Part shown: positions 1 to 8,917 of the stretch, piece by piece
How positions within the stretch are numbered: position 1 is the stretch's first letter
Layout: each line of letters begins with the position of its first letter
Assembly: GCA_036495715.1 (NCBI GenBank)
Contig: DASXML010000048.1
Span: forward strand, 226,223-290,222
Length of the DNA stretch: 64,000 bases
From: Scandinavium sp036495715
GTDB taxonomy: Bacteria; Pseudomonadota; Gammaproteobacteria; Enterobacterales; Enterobacteriaceae
Direction: 5' to 3'
The notes under the pieces: generated by a model
Seen by the model: only the letters and a program-made list of their open reading frames with translations
Database searches by the model: none
What the model was told of the DNA's origin: nothing
Made by a program: the position numbers and the translations under genes

Positions 1-1446
1 GTGAGGCACTTTGACGATACCGTCGTTAATCAGGATCATCAGCGCTTTGTTCATCTGAATCGGTGTGGCCGTCCAGTAACCCTGACCAATACCGACTGGA
101 ATGGTGTCACCTTGATACCACGGCTTTTTAAAGCGTTTCAGCTTCCATTCACGGGTTGGCATGTTGCCGGAACGTTCTTCCGAAAGGTCTATCCCGGTGT
201 AATGACCGTAGCCAAATTTGCCCATCCATTCGGAAAGGCGATCGATACCCATGTCGTAGGCGACCTGATAGAAGAAGGTATCCGCAGATTCCTCCAGTGC
301 TTTGGTGACGTTCAGGTGGCCGTGGCCCCATTTTTTCCAGTCGCGATAACGTTTATCTGAACCTGGAAGTTGCCACCAGCCAGGGTCAAACAGACCCGTA
401 TTTCGGGTGATCACGCCTGCCGTCAGTGCGGAAACAGACACGTAGGGTTTAACCGTGGAGGCCGGAGGATAAACGCCCTGTGTGGCGCGGTTTACCAGCG
501 GTGTATTCGGGTCATTAAGCAGCGAAGAGTAATCTTTGCTGGAGATGCCATCCACAAACGGATTTGGGTCATAGCTTGGCATAGAAACCAGCGCCAGGAT
601 CCCGCCAGAGCGCGGGTCGGTGACGACAACGGCCGCACGGCTTCCGGTCAGCAGGGTTTCGATATACTGCTGTAGCTTCAAATCGAGAGTGAGGTAGATA
701 TCGTGTCCGGCCTGAGGCGACACTTCTTTCAGTTGGCGGATAACACGGCCACGGTTGTTAACTTCGACTTCTTCGTAACCGGTTTGTCCGTGCAGCACAT
801 CTTCGTAATAGCGCTCAATGCCTAGCTTGCCGATATCATGGGTCGCCGCATAGTTTGCAAGCTTGCCTTCTTTATCGAGGCGATCTACGTCTTTATCGTT
901 GATTTTAGATACGTAGCCGATCACGTGGGTGAGTGCGGAGCCATAAGGATAATAACGGCGCTTATAGCCTTTTACTTCCACGCCCTGGAAACGATACTGG
1001 TTTACCGCAAAACGGGCGACCTGGACTTCGGTCAGATTCACTTTGACCGGAATGGAGGTGAAGCGGTGAGAGCGGGCGCGCTCTTTCTTAAAATTGGCGA
1101 TGTCATCATCGGTGAGGTCGACCACGCTGCGCAGATCGTTCAGCGTCTGCTGAAGGTTATCCACTTTTTCCGGCATCAACTCTAACTGGTAAATGGTACG
1201 GTTCAATGCCAGCGGGGTGCCGTTGCGATCGTAGATAATACCGCGGCTTGGTGGGATGGGCACCAGTTTGATACGGTTTTCGTTAGAGCGGGTCTGATAG
1301 TCGGTAAAACGAACAATCTGTAGATTATAGAGGTTTACGACCAACACACCGCTGAGCACTAAAATGCCCAAAAACGCGACCACCGCCCGGCGCACAAACA
1401 GCGCGGACTCAGCCGTGTAATCGCGAAAAGAATTCTGTAATTTCAT
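1..1446 (-). CDS. mrdA: Penicillin-binding protein 2, 3' end cut off by the window
   Basis: Peptidoglycan D,D-transpeptidase of the elongasome that maintains rod shape, working with RodA in the inner membrane. The first 482 codons are visible; the family has about 630. A short cytoplasmic tail and one membrane segment (about residues 20-42) are followed by the PBP dimerisation domain and the transpeptidase domain. The nucleophile motif STVK begins at Ser330 and the second motif SAD at Ser387, as in E. coli PBP2. The KTG motif lies outside the window. The start is the ATG opening MKLQNSFRDY. It is the most downstream visible member of the rsfS-rlmH-mrdA group. Identification is from sequence similarity and synteny. 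Confidence 0.96.
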   Translation of the reverse strand, partial: MKLQNSFRDYTAESALFVRRAVVAFLGILVLSGVLVVNLYNLQIVRFTDYQTRSNENRIKLVPIPPSRGIIYDRNGTPLALNRTIYQLELMPEKVDNLQQTLNDLRSVVDLTDDDIANFKKERARSHRFTSIPVKVNLTEVQVARFAVNQYRFQGVEVKGYKRRYYPYGSALTHVIGYVSKINDKDVDRLDKEGKLANYAATHDIGKLGIERYYEDVLHGQTGYEEVEVNNRGRVIRQLKEVSPQAGHDIYLTLDLKLQQYIETLLTGSRAAVVVTDPRSGGILALVSMPSYDPNPFVDGISSKDYSSLLNDPNTPLVNRATQGVYPPASTVKPYVSVSALTAGVITRNTGLFDPGWWQLPGSDKRYRDWKKWGHGHLNVTKALEESADTFFYQVAYDMGIDRLSEWMGKFGYGHYTGIDLSEERSGNMPTREWKLKRFKKPWYQGDTIPVGIGQGYWTATPIQMNKALMILINDGIVKVPH

Positions 1447-1473
1447 CCGCTGCTTAATCTAACCTGGTCATCA

Positions 1474-1941
1474 TTACTCGCGGTGGTAAGGGTGGTTGGT
1501 GGTAATGCTCCACGCACGGTACAGGCTCTCTGCAACCAGCACCCGAACTAACGGATGAGGGAGCGTTAGCGTGGAGAGGGACCAACTTTGCTCTGCGGCG
1601 GCCTTACAGGCAGGGGATAATCCCTCCGGGCCACCGATCAGCAGGCTAACGTCACGCCCGTCCTGCTTCCAGCGCTCAAGCTCTTGCGCCAGCTGCGGCG
1701 TATCCCACGGCTTACCGGGGATATCCAGCGTGACAATGCGATTTTTGCCAGCCGCCGCCAGCATCAATTCGCCTTCTTTCTCAAGAATACGTTTGATATC
1801 CGCATTTTTGCCGCGCTTACCGGCAGGAATTTCCACCAGTTCGAACGGCATATCTTTGGGAAAACGACGCAAGTATTCCGTGAAACCGGTCTGAACCCAG
1901 TCCGGCATTTTGGTGCCCACGGCAATAAGCTGCAACTTCAC
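1474..1941 (-). CDS. rlmH: 23S rRNA pseudouridine-1915 N3-methyltransferase
   Basis: SPOUT-class methyltransferase that uses S-adenosylmethionine to methylate pseudouridine 1915 in helix 69 of 23S rRNA on assembled 70S ribosomes. At 155 residues it is full length. The SAM-binding knot loop IGGPEG is at residues 102-107, and the protein ends in the typical NHPYHRE tail that contributes to the active site. It lies 3 bp downstream of rsfS and 27 bp upstream of mrdA on the same strand, the usual enterobacterial order, so co-transcription is likely. Confidence 0.97.
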   Translation of the reverse strand: MKLQLIAVGTKMPDWVQTGFTEYLRRFPKDMPFELVEIPAGKRGKNADIKRILEKEGELMLAAAGKNRIVTLDIPGKPWDTPQLAQELERWKQDGRDVSLLIGGPEGLSPACKAAAEQSWSLSTLTLPHPLVRVLVAESLYRAWSITTNHPYHRE

Positions 1942-1944
1942 GCA

Positions 1945-2262
1945 TTAGCCCCAGAGTTTTTCCAGTTCATACAGCAGACGACTCTCTGCCTGAAGAACAT
2001 GGACAATCACTTCGCCTAAATCAACGACGACCCAATCGGAGACATTTTGGCCTTCGACGCCCAGTGGCAACATGCCAGCGGCGCGAGATTCCTGAATGAC
2101 GTGATCGGCAATGGACATGACATGACGGGTGGAGGTGCCGGTGCAGATGATCATGCAGTCGGTGATGCTGGATTTACCGTGAACATCGATAGCTACGATA
2201 TCCTGGCCCTTAAGATCGTCGATTTTGTCGATAACAAAATCCTGGAGTGCTTTACCCTGCAA
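1945..2262 (-). CDS. rsfS: Ribosome silencing factor RsfS
   Basis: RsfS (YbeB) binds ribosomal protein uL14 and blocks subunit joining, lowering translation in stationary phase or starvation. The 105-residue protein starts MQGKALQDFV and matches the single Oligomerisation/Iojap domain of the family over its full length. The next gene, rlmH, begins 3 bp downstream, so the two are probably translated from one message. In E. coli cobC lies immediately upstream; here there are 289 bp of non-coding sequence instead (see the note on 2263-2551). Confidence 0.96.
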   Translation of the reverse strand: MQGKALQDFVIDKIDDLKGQDIVAIDVHGKSSITDCMIICTGTSTRHVMSIADHVIQESRAAGMLPLGVEGQNVSDWVVVDLGEVIVHVLQAESRLLYELEKLWG

Positions 2263-2551
2263 GTTTCCCCCTGGTCAGGTGAATATGAATATGTTGAACA
2301 GCCCGTAAGTATACCTGAAACCAGGACGAAGTCGGACAAATGTGCCAGCCGGGCGATACCGGCGAGCTATCATCCCACCCAATGACCATGAATGCATCGC
2401 CATTTTTGTAAAACAATTTCTGTAAATCAGTGTGGTGGGATAAGTCTGGCTGCGGAGAATAACAGCCTGTCAGGGGGTGTCAATGGTCTGGAGGGGAGTT
2501 AGGGCTGAAAATGGGAATATCTCGGTGATTCCATTCATTAGCCCGGGAAAA
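2263..2551. other. Non-coding gap where cobC would be expected
   Basis: The 289 bp between rsfS and nadD hold no convincing gene on either strand. In E. coli and Salmonella this position carries cobC (alpha-ribazole phosphatase, about 200 codons); no histidine-phosphatase RHG motif can be read here. The stretch must contain a promoter for the rsfS-rlmH-mrdA group. A short inverted repeat, ATCCCACC near 2371 and GGTGGGAT near 2435, is separated by about 55 bases; its meaning is unknown. Confidence 0.7.
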
Positions 2552-3193
2552 TTATTGATAAAGACCTTGTTGATGGATGTAGCTCAGTACCGTGTGTGGC
2601 AGCATCTCTGCGCAAGACTCGCCCTGCTGGAGACGCTCACGAATCAGCGTGGCGGAAATATTGAACCACGGTGTTTCAGCGAGATAAATTTTTCCGGCAG
2701 GTGCGCGGTGTAGATCGTCGGCGTTATGCGTCAGGTGACGGTCAAGCCACTGCTGATGCGCTTCCTCTTTCATCGCCATCGGATAACCTGGGCGACGGCA
2801 TACCAACAAATGCGCATTATCAAGAATGCTTTCATAGTCATGCCATGACGGGAAGTTGATCAGCGAGTCCTGACCAATGATAAACGCAAGTGGCTGTTGT
2901 GAACCTTGCTCTTGCCGCCATTCACGCAGGGTTTCTGAGGTGTACGAGGGGGTATCACGGCGCAGTTCACGCTCATCCAGTTCAAACAGGGGTTTGTCTG
3001 CGATGGCGAGTTCCAGCATATGCGTCCGTTGGGCGCTGGTCGCTTCCGGCTGAGGACGATGCGGGGGAACGTTATTTGGCATGATTATTACCTTTGAAAG
3101 GCCAATCAGGTTTGCCAGAATCTCAACCGGTTTGAGGTGACCATAGTGCACGGGATCGAACGTGCCGCCGTAAAGAGCCTTTAACGCCGTCAT
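2552..3193 (-). CDS. nadD: Nicotinate-mononucleotide adenylyltransferase
   Basis: Joins nicotinate mononucleotide and ATP to give deamido-NAD, the penultimate step of NAD biosynthesis. The 213-residue protein has the nucleotidyltransferase signature GGTFDPVHYGH at residues 9-19 and the C-terminal ISATLIRERL motif that binds the triphosphate. The reading frame is open further upstream, but the ATG at 3193 (MTALKALYGG) matches known NadD N termini and sits 1 bp after the holA stop, which fits translational coupling. The order lptE-holA-nadD is conserved in enterobacteria. Confidence 0.96.
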   Translation of the reverse strand: MTALKALYGGTFDPVHYGHLKPVEILANLIGLSKVIIMPNNVPPHRPQPEATSAQRTHMLELAIADKPLFELDERELRRDTPSYTSETLREWRQEQGSQQPLAFIIGQDSLINFPSWHDYESILDNAHLLVCRRPGYPMAMKEEAHQQWLDRHLTHNADDLHRAPAGKIYLAETPWFNISATLIRERLQQGESCAEMLPHTVLSYIHQQGLYQ

Positions 3194-3194
3194 A

Positions 3195-4226
3195 TCATCC
3201 TTCGAAAAAAACGTCGGGCAAATTTTTGTGGCACAGCAAAAGGGACAGGCCGTCGAGTTCCGCCCAGACAGACTGACCATAATCCTGTTTAAGCGTGAGT
3301 TCGGTGCGTGCCAATAACGCAACAGCATGGCGCAGTTGCTCCTGGCTTAGCCGATTCAACGCTTCGGTAAACAAAGGGCGACGATTCTGCCAGACACGAT
3401 GCTTATCAAACAGCGTGCGCAGTGGCGTCGAGACCGATTGGCGCTTCATGTTCACCAACAGCAAAAGCTCACGCTGAAGGGTACGCAGCAGAATAACGGG
3501 CTCACTTCCTTCCTGACGAAGCTGTTGCAGGATGTGCAGCGCGCGTTTGCTTTTACCCGCCAGCAGCGCATCCAGCCAGTGAAACGGCGTAAAGTGCGCC
3601 GCATCATTAACCGCTTGTTCGACGCGCGGCAACGTCAGCTTACCGTCTGGCCAGAGTAATGACAGGCGTTCGAGCGCCTGAGCCAATGCCAGCAGATTGC
3701 CTTCATAGCAGTAACACAGCAGTTGGCTTGCGGCGTCATCAAGCTGCAATTTATGCAGTTTAGCCCGCGCAGCCAGCCAGCGAGGCAATTGTGCTTGTTC
3801 CGGCGTCTGACAGGAAACTTGCGCCGACCTGTCAGAAAGCGCGCTATACCAGGCCGCATTTTCCTGTGCTTTGGTCAGCTTATTGCCGCGCACGATCAGC
3901 AGAAGATCTTCATGGAGAAGGGCTATCAGCGCCGTCAGTTGTTCGTTAATGGCCGCATTCGGCCCGTTTTCTGGCAGGATGAGCATCAGCGTCTGACGAC
4001 TGGCAAACAGGCTGCGTTCCTGACTCAGCGCAAACAACGCGTTCCAGTCAGTGCTGTTATCGATGGTGACGGTATGGTGCTCATCAAAACCCTGAGCCGC
4101 CGCCGCATGGCGAATAGCATCCTGGCTTTCCTGAAGCAGAAGAGGATCGTTTCCGAGAAGAAGATACGCCGCGCGCAGCCCTTCAGAGAGCTGCGCGCGG
4201 AGTTGTTCTGGGTACAACCGAATCAT
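3195..4226 (-). CDS. holA: DNA polymerase III delta subunit
   Basis: Delta subunit of the clamp-loader complex; it opens the beta sliding clamp so that it can be loaded at primer-template junctions. The 343-residue length and the start MIRLYPEQLRAQL match HolA. The N-terminal AAA+-like domain lacks a functional Walker A motif, as usual for delta. The start codon overlaps the lptE stop by one base (TGATG) and nadD follows after 1 bp, so the three genes are probably co-translated. Confidence 0.96.
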   Translation of the reverse strand: MIRLYPEQLRAQLSEGLRAAYLLLGNDPLLLQESQDAIRHAAAAQGFDEHHTVTIDNSTDWNALFALSQERSLFASRQTLMLILPENGPNAAINEQLTALIALLHEDLLLIVRGNKLTKAQENAAWYSALSDRSAQVSCQTPEQAQLPRWLAARAKLHKLQLDDAASQLLCYCYEGNLLALAQALERLSLLWPDGKLTLPRVEQAVNDAAHFTPFHWLDALLAGKSKRALHILQQLRQEGSEPVILLRTLQRELLLLVNMKRQSVSTPLRTLFDKHRVWQNRRPLFTEALNRLSQEQLRHAVALLARTELTLKQDYGQSVWAELDGLSLLLCHKNLPDVFFEG

Positions 4227-4813
4227 CAGTTACCCAGAGTCGTGGAGACGCGAGTGCTGGCCGGAGCCGCAGAGGTATCCGCGGCAGGCTGCTCGTCCTC
4301 TTTGGTGGCTTCAGTATCCGCCACCTTGACGCTCGGCAGCTTACGGATCAGCTGTTGAGCGGCTTTGTCGTACATTTCCTGAATGATGATGTCCTGCTCG
4401 GCATCTTTCGCCAGCGCCTGTTGCGGGTTATCGAAGTACGAACGATACACCTTGGTGCTGATCGGATAGATGTCATGGCCTGGGATAAGCACGCTGGCAG
4501 AGACAGTCATAACCATCTGATATTCTGCCGTTCTGCCGTCCTGGAACACCGACGCCGTATCTTTGCCGATAGACGATCCACCCAGACGCAGGGACGGAAT
4601 GTCCTGGCGAATAGATGAGCCTTCCACGATCTCGATACCGTTGAGACGCAGCTGGTTTCGCACCGAGCGGCTCAGCGGACCGTTAGGATCGCTTGAGACA
4701 AAAATCATCTTTTTCATATTGTCCGGAACCTGCGTAGAGCTACGCAGATGCCAGCCACAACCTGCGGTGACAAGCACCGCCAGAGATACCAATAACGTTG
4801 TCAGAAATCGCAC
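4226..4813 (-). CDS. lptE: LPS-assembly lipoprotein LptE
   Basis: Outer-membrane lipoprotein that plugs the LptD barrel and takes part in inserting lipopolysaccharide into the outer leaflet. The N terminus is a lipoprotein signal ending in VTAGC, with the lipidated cysteine at residue 19. At 195 residues it is the usual family length; the C-terminal tail is rich in Ala, Thr and Glu and is variable between species. It lies 14 bp downstream of leuS and overlaps holA by one base. Confidence 0.96.
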   Translation of the reverse strand: MRFLTTLLVSLAVLVTAGCGWHLRSSTQVPDNMKKMIFVSSDPNGPLSRSVRNQLRLNGIEIVEGSSIRQDIPSLRLGGSSIGKDTASVFQDGRTAEYQMVMTVSASVLIPGHDIYPISTKVYRSYFDNPQQALAKDAEQDIIIQEMYDKAAQQLIRKLPSVKVADTEATKEDEQPAADTSAAPASTRVSTTLGN

Positions 4814-4827
4814 GCTTCCTCCCGCGC

Positions 4828-7410
4828 TTAGCCAACGACCAGGTTGAGCAGTTTGCCCGGAACGTAAATCACTTTACGCACGGTCACGCCATCCAAGTAT
4901 TTTGCCACCAGGTGTTCCTGGCCTGCACGTTCACGAACCTGTTCTTCGGTGGCATCCACCGGCACAGTGACTTTACCGCGAACTTTACCATTAACCTGTA
5001 CCACGACGAGGGTGGTGTTTTCTACCATCGCTTTCTCGTCGGCGACCGGCCATGGTGCGTTGTCGACATCTCCTTCGCCACTCAGCAATGCCCACAGTGT
5101 GAAGCTAATATGCGGCGTGAACGGGTTGAGCATGCGCACAACAGACTGCAACGCTTCCTGCATCAGCGCACGATCTTGCTCGCTTTCAACAGGGGCTTTC
5201 GCCAGTTTATTCATCAGTTCCATAATCGCCGCAATGGCGGTGTTGAAGGTCTGACGACGACCAATATCATCGGTCACTTTAGCGATAGTTTTATGGACAT
5301 CGCGACGCAGCGCCTGCTGATCTTCATTCAGGGCTTCAACGTTCAGTGCGGTAACCGGGCCTTTAGCGGTGTGCTCGTAAACCAGTTTCCACACACGTTT
5401 CAGGAAGCGGTTAGCCCCTTCAACGCCGGATTCCTGCCACTCAAGCGTCATGTCTGCCGGAGAAGCGAACATCATGAACAGGCGGACGGTATCTGCGCCG
5501 TAACGCTCAACCATTTCCTGCGGGTCGATACCGTTGTTTTTGGACTTGGACATTTTGCTCATGCCGGTATACACCAGCTCATGGCCTGCCTCATCCTTCG
5601 CTTTCACAATACGGCCTTTTTCGTCACGCTCAACGATGGCTTCTTTCGGCGATACCCAGTTACGTTCGCCACTGGCGCCAACGTAGTAGAAGGCATCTGC
5701 CAGCACCATGCCCTGACACAGCAGCTGTTTAGCTGGCTCGTCGGAGTTCACCATGCCCGCATCACGCATCAACTTATGGAAGAAGCGGAAATAGAGCAGG
5801 TGCATAATGGCGTGTTCGATACCACCAATGTAGATATCCACCGGCAGCCAGTAGTTGGCGGCGTCGGAATCGAGCATGCCTTCCTGGTATTCTGGGCACG
5901 TGTAGCGTGCGTAGTACCACGAAGACTCCATGAAGGTGTCAAAGGTGTCGGTTTCACGCAGCGCAGGCTGACCGTTAACGGTGGTTTTCGCCCACTCAGG
6001 GTCAGCTTTAATCGGGCTGGTGATGCCATCCATGACCACGTCTTCCGGCAGAATCACCGGCAGCTGATCTTCTGGGGTTGGCATCACAGTGCCGTCTTCC
6101 AGGGTCACCATTGGGATTGGCGCACCCCAGTAACGCTGACGGGAAACGCCCCAGTCGCGCAGACGGAAGTTCACTTTACGCTCGCCGACGCCCAGCGCAG
6201 CCAGTTTATCGGCGATGGCGTTAAAGCCAGCATCAAAGCTCAGACCGCTAAATTCACCAGAGTTAAACAGCGTGCCTTTTTCAGTCAGCGCCTGCTCGGA
6301 CAGATCCGGCTCGGTTCCGTCGGCATTCAGAATAACCGGCTTAATGGTCAGGCCGTATTTTGTAGCAAATTCGTAATCGCGCTGATCGTGGCCCGGAACG
6401 GCCATCACTGCGCCGGTGCCGTATTCCATCAGCACAAAGTTTGCAGCCCATACCGGAATGGCTTCGCCCGTCAGTGGGTGAATTGCTTTAAAACCGGTGT
6501 CGACGCCTTTCTTCTCCATCGTCGCCATTTCAGCTTCTGCGACTTTGGTGTTGCGGCATTCTTCAACGAACGCGGCCAGTGCCGGGTTGTTGAGGGCGGC
6601 CTGCTGGGCCAGCGGGTGACCGGCAGCAACGGCGAGATACGTCGCGCCCATAAAGGTGTCTGGACGGGTGGTGTAAACGGTCAGTTTGTCAGCGTGATCG
6701 GCGACATCAAAGGTGATTTCGACACCTTCGGAACGGCCAATCCAATTGCGCTGCATGGTTTTCACCGTGTCAGGCCACTGATCCATTTTATCCAGATCGT
6801 TCAGCAGTTCGTCGGCGTAAGCGGTGATTTTGATAAACCACTGTGGGATCTCTTTACGCTCAACTTTGGTGTCACAACGCCAGCAGCAGCCATCGATAAC
6901 CTGTTCGTTAGCCAGAACAGTCTGATCGTTCGGGCACCAGTTAACGGCAGACGTTTTCTTGTACACCAGGCCTTTTTTATACAATTCGGTGAAGAATTTC
7001 TGCTCCCAGCGATAGTATTCAGGCGTACAGGTCGCCAGCTCGCGGCTCCAGTCGTAACCAAAGCCCAGCATTTTGAGCTGATTTTTCATGTAGGCGATGT
7101 TGTCGTACGTCCACGGAGCAGGGGCCGTGTTGTTTTTCACCGCCGCACCCTCAGCCGGCAGGCCAAACGCATCCCAGCCGATCGGCTGCAGCACGTTTTT
7201 ACCCAGCATACGCTGGTAACGGGCAATCACATCACCAATGGTGTAGTTACGCACGTGGCCCATGTGTAGTCGGCCAGAAGGATAGGGAAGCATCGACAGG
7301 CAGTAGTATTTCTCTTTGCTGTTGTCTTCAGTCACTTCAAATGTGCGCTTATCGTCCCAGTGTTGCTGGACTTTCGATTCTATCTCTTCCGGGCGGTATT
7401 GCTCTTGCAT
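4828..7410 (-). CDS. leuS: Leucyl-tRNA synthetase
   Basis: Class I aminoacyl-tRNA synthetase charging tRNA-Leu in the cytoplasm. The 860-residue protein carries the HIGH-type motif HMGH at residues 49-52, a large CP1 editing domain that hydrolyses mischarged tRNA, the KMSKS motif in the C-terminal half and the anticodon-binding region. The frame is open for 15 codons upstream, but the ATG at 7410 (MQEQYRPEEI) is the conserved start. It leads leuS-lptE-holA-nadD and is divergent from ybeL. Confidence 0.98.
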   Translation of the reverse strand: MQEQYRPEEIESKVQQHWDDKRTFEVTEDNSKEKYYCLSMLPYPSGRLHMGHVRNYTIGDVIARYQRMLGKNVLQPIGWDAFGLPAEGAAVKNNTAPAPWTYDNIAYMKNQLKMLGFGYDWSRELATCTPEYYRWEQKFFTELYKKGLVYKKTSAVNWCPNDQTVLANEQVIDGCCWRCDTKVERKEIPQWFIKITAYADELLNDLDKMDQWPDTVKTMQRNWIGRSEGVEITFDVADHADKLTVYTTRPDTFMGATYLAVAAGHPLAQQAALNNPALAAFVEECRNTKVAEAEMATMEKKGVDTGFKAIHPLTGEAIPVWAANFVLMEYGTGAVMAVPGHDQRDYEFATKYGLTIKPVILNADGTEPDLSEQALTEKGTLFNSGEFSGLSFDAGFNAIADKLAALGVGERKVNFRLRDWGVSRQRYWGAPIPMVTLEDGTVMPTPEDQLPVILPEDVVMDGITSPIKADPEWAKTTVNGQPALRETDTFDTFMESSWYYARYTCPEYQEGMLDSDAANYWLPVDIYIGGIEHAIMHLLYFRFFHKLMRDAGMVNSDEPAKQLLCQGMVLADAFYYVGASGERNWVSPKEAIVERDEKGRIVKAKDEAGHELVYTGMSKMSKSKNNGIDPQEMVERYGADTVRLFMMFASPADMTLEWQESGVEGANRFLKRVWKLVYEHTAKGPVTALNVEALNEDQQALRRDVHKTIAKVTDDIGRRQTFNTAIAAIMELMNKLAKAPVESEQDRALMQEALQSVVRMLNPFTPHISFTLWALLSGEGDVDNAPWPVADEKAMVENTTLVVVQVNGKVRGKVTVPVDATEEQVRERAGQEHLVAKYLDGVTVRKVIYVPGKLLNLVVG

Positions 7411-7624
7411 GGCAGCCAGTGGTCCTGTTTTCAATACAGCTACAAACGTAGCCAATGGATGTGGTCATTCAGATCCGCATAGCATAGCCCAAACGGGCAC
7501 GTCAAAACAGCCTTTCGCACACTCCGGGCTGGCGTTTATTTACCGGGTCTGTGGCTTAACTGACAAAGCGATAAGGAAATAAGGTCTATCATTAGAGGAC
7601 GTTAACCGCCCGGGAGATGAAACA

Positions 7625-8107
7625 ATGAACAAGGTTGCTCAATATTATCGAGAACTGGTGACGACGCTAACAGAGCGCTTGCGGAACGGAGAGCGCGATA
7701 TTGACGCGCTGGTCGAGCAGGCGCGCGCGCGCGTAAGCCAGACCGGGGAGTTAACCCGAACCGAAGTCGATGAACTCACAAGGGCCGTACGCCGCGACCT
7801 TGAAGAATTTGCGAGAAGCTACGGCGAGAGTCAGGACGAACTGAAAGACAGCGTATTTATGCGCGTAATTAAGGAAAGTATCTGGCAAGAACTAGCCGAT
7901 ATTACCGATAAAACACAGCTCGAATGGCGAGAGGTTTTCCAGGATCTTAATCACCACGGCGTGTATCACAGTGGCGAAGTGGTGGGCCTGGGGAATTTGG
8001 TGTGTGAGAAATGCCATTTCCATCTGGCGGTCTACTCGCCGGATGTATTACCGCTTTGCCCGAAATGCGGCCACGATCAGTTCCAGCGCAAGGCGTTTGA
8101 GCCTTAA
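7625..8107 (+). CDS. ybeL: Zinc-ribbon protein YbeL (DUF1451)
   Basis: Conserved protein of unknown function, 160 residues. The N-terminal two thirds are charged and predicted helical. The C terminus has two CxxC pairs, CEKC and CPKC, spaced as a zinc ribbon, followed by a short tail. The start ATG follows a GGGAG ribosome-binding site. It is a single gene, divergent from leuS, and is followed by a pair of REP-type palindromes before the convergent gltL. The name rests on synteny and similarity; the role is unknown. Confidence 0.9.
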   Translation: MNKVAQYYRELVTTLTERLRNGERDIDALVEQARARVSQTGELTRTEVDELTRAVRRDLEEFARSYGESQDELKDSVFMRVIKESIWQELADITDKTQLEWREVFQDLNHHGVYHSGEVVGLGNLVCEKCHFHLAVYSPDVLPLCPKCGHDQFQRKAFEP

Positions 8108-8114
8108 ACATCTT

Positions 8115-8187
8115 TATTGTAGGCCGGGCGAGCATCGTGCCGCCCGGCAATTTGCCCGGTGGCGCTGGCGCTTACCGGGCCTACAAA
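8115..8187. repeat. Paired REP palindromes (BIME-like)
   Basis: Two facing palindromic units lie between the convergent ybeL and gltL genes: one running TGTAGGCCGGGCGAGC to GCCGCCCGGCA, and an inverted copy ending TTACCGGGCCTACA. The motifs GTAGGCC and GGGCCTAC at the ends match enterobacterial REP elements. Such pairs commonly lie at the 3' ends of transcripts, where they can stabilise messages or bind gyrase; the role here is inferred. Confidence 0.8.
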
Positions 8188-8191
8188 ATCG

Positions 8192-8917
8192 TTAATGCAG
8201 GATTTTCGCGAGGAAATCTTTGGCGCGGTCGGACTGAGGATTATTAAAGAACTGGTCTTTATCAGAGTCTTCAACAATTTTGCCTTCATCCATAAAGATA
8301 ACGCGGTTGGCCACTTTGCGGGCGAAGCCCATTTCGTGGGTCACGACCATCATCGTCATGCCTTCGTGCGCCAGTTCAACCATGACATCCAGCACTTCGT
8401 TGATCATTTCCGGATCGAGCGCAGACGTCGGTTCATCAAACAGCATTGCCACCGGATCCATACACAGCGCACGGGCAATCGCCACACGCTGTTGCTGGCC
8501 ACCGGAAAGCTGTGCCGGGAACTTATTAGCGTGCGCAGAAAGCCCCACACGTTCCAGTAGCTTCAGTCCTTTGGTGCGGGCCGCCGTCTTGTCACGTTTG
8601 AGCACTTTGACCTGCGCCAGCGTCAGGTTTTCGATGATCGACAGGTGAGGGAACAGCTCGAAATGCTGGAACACCATGCCGACCTGCGAACGCAGTTTCG
8701 CCAAATCCGTTTTCTTGCTATTCACTTGCGTACCGTTAACCAGAATTTCGCCCTTCTGCACGGGCTCCAGGCCGTTAACGGTTTTGATGAGCGTTGATTT
8801 ACCGGAACCTGACGGGCCGCAAACTACCACCACTTCACCTTTTTTCACTTCCGTGGAGCAGTCGGTCAGCACCTGAAAGTGACCATACCATTTCGAAACA
8901 TTTTTCAGGGAAATCAT
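8192..8917 (-). CDS. gltL: Glutamate/aspartate ABC transporter ATP-binding protein
   Basis: ATPase subunit that powers the GltIJKL glutamate/aspartate importer on the cytoplasmic face of the membrane. The 241-residue protein has Walker A GPSGSGKS at residues 34-41, the ABC signature LSGGQQQR, Walker B ending in DEP, and the switch histidine in VVTHEMGFA. Its start codon overlaps the gltK stop by one base, so translation of the two is coupled. It is the last gene of gltIJKL. Confidence 0.97.
   Translation of the reverse strand: MISLKNVSKWYGHFQVLTDCSTEVKKGEVVVVCGPSGSGKSTLIKTVNGLEPVQKGEILVNGTQVNSKKTDLAKLRSQVGMVFQHFELFPHLSIIENLTLAQVKVLKRDKTAARTKGLKLLERVGLSAHANKFPAQLSGGQQQRVAIARALCMDPVAMLFDEPTSALDPEMINEVLDVMVELAHEGMTMMVVTHEMGFARKVANRVIFMDEGKIVEDSDKDQFFNNPQSDRAKDFLAKILH

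Noticed and set aside
4150..4205. GCGCGCAG/CTGCGCGC palindrome
   Set aside because: It lies within holA coding sequence and encodes conserved residues; no independent role is supported.
4798..7269. An 823-codon open frame on the plus strand opposite leuS
   Set aside because: It is the antisense of the highly conserved leuS and holds no recognisable domain. Long antisense frames arise from codon bias in GC-rich genes.
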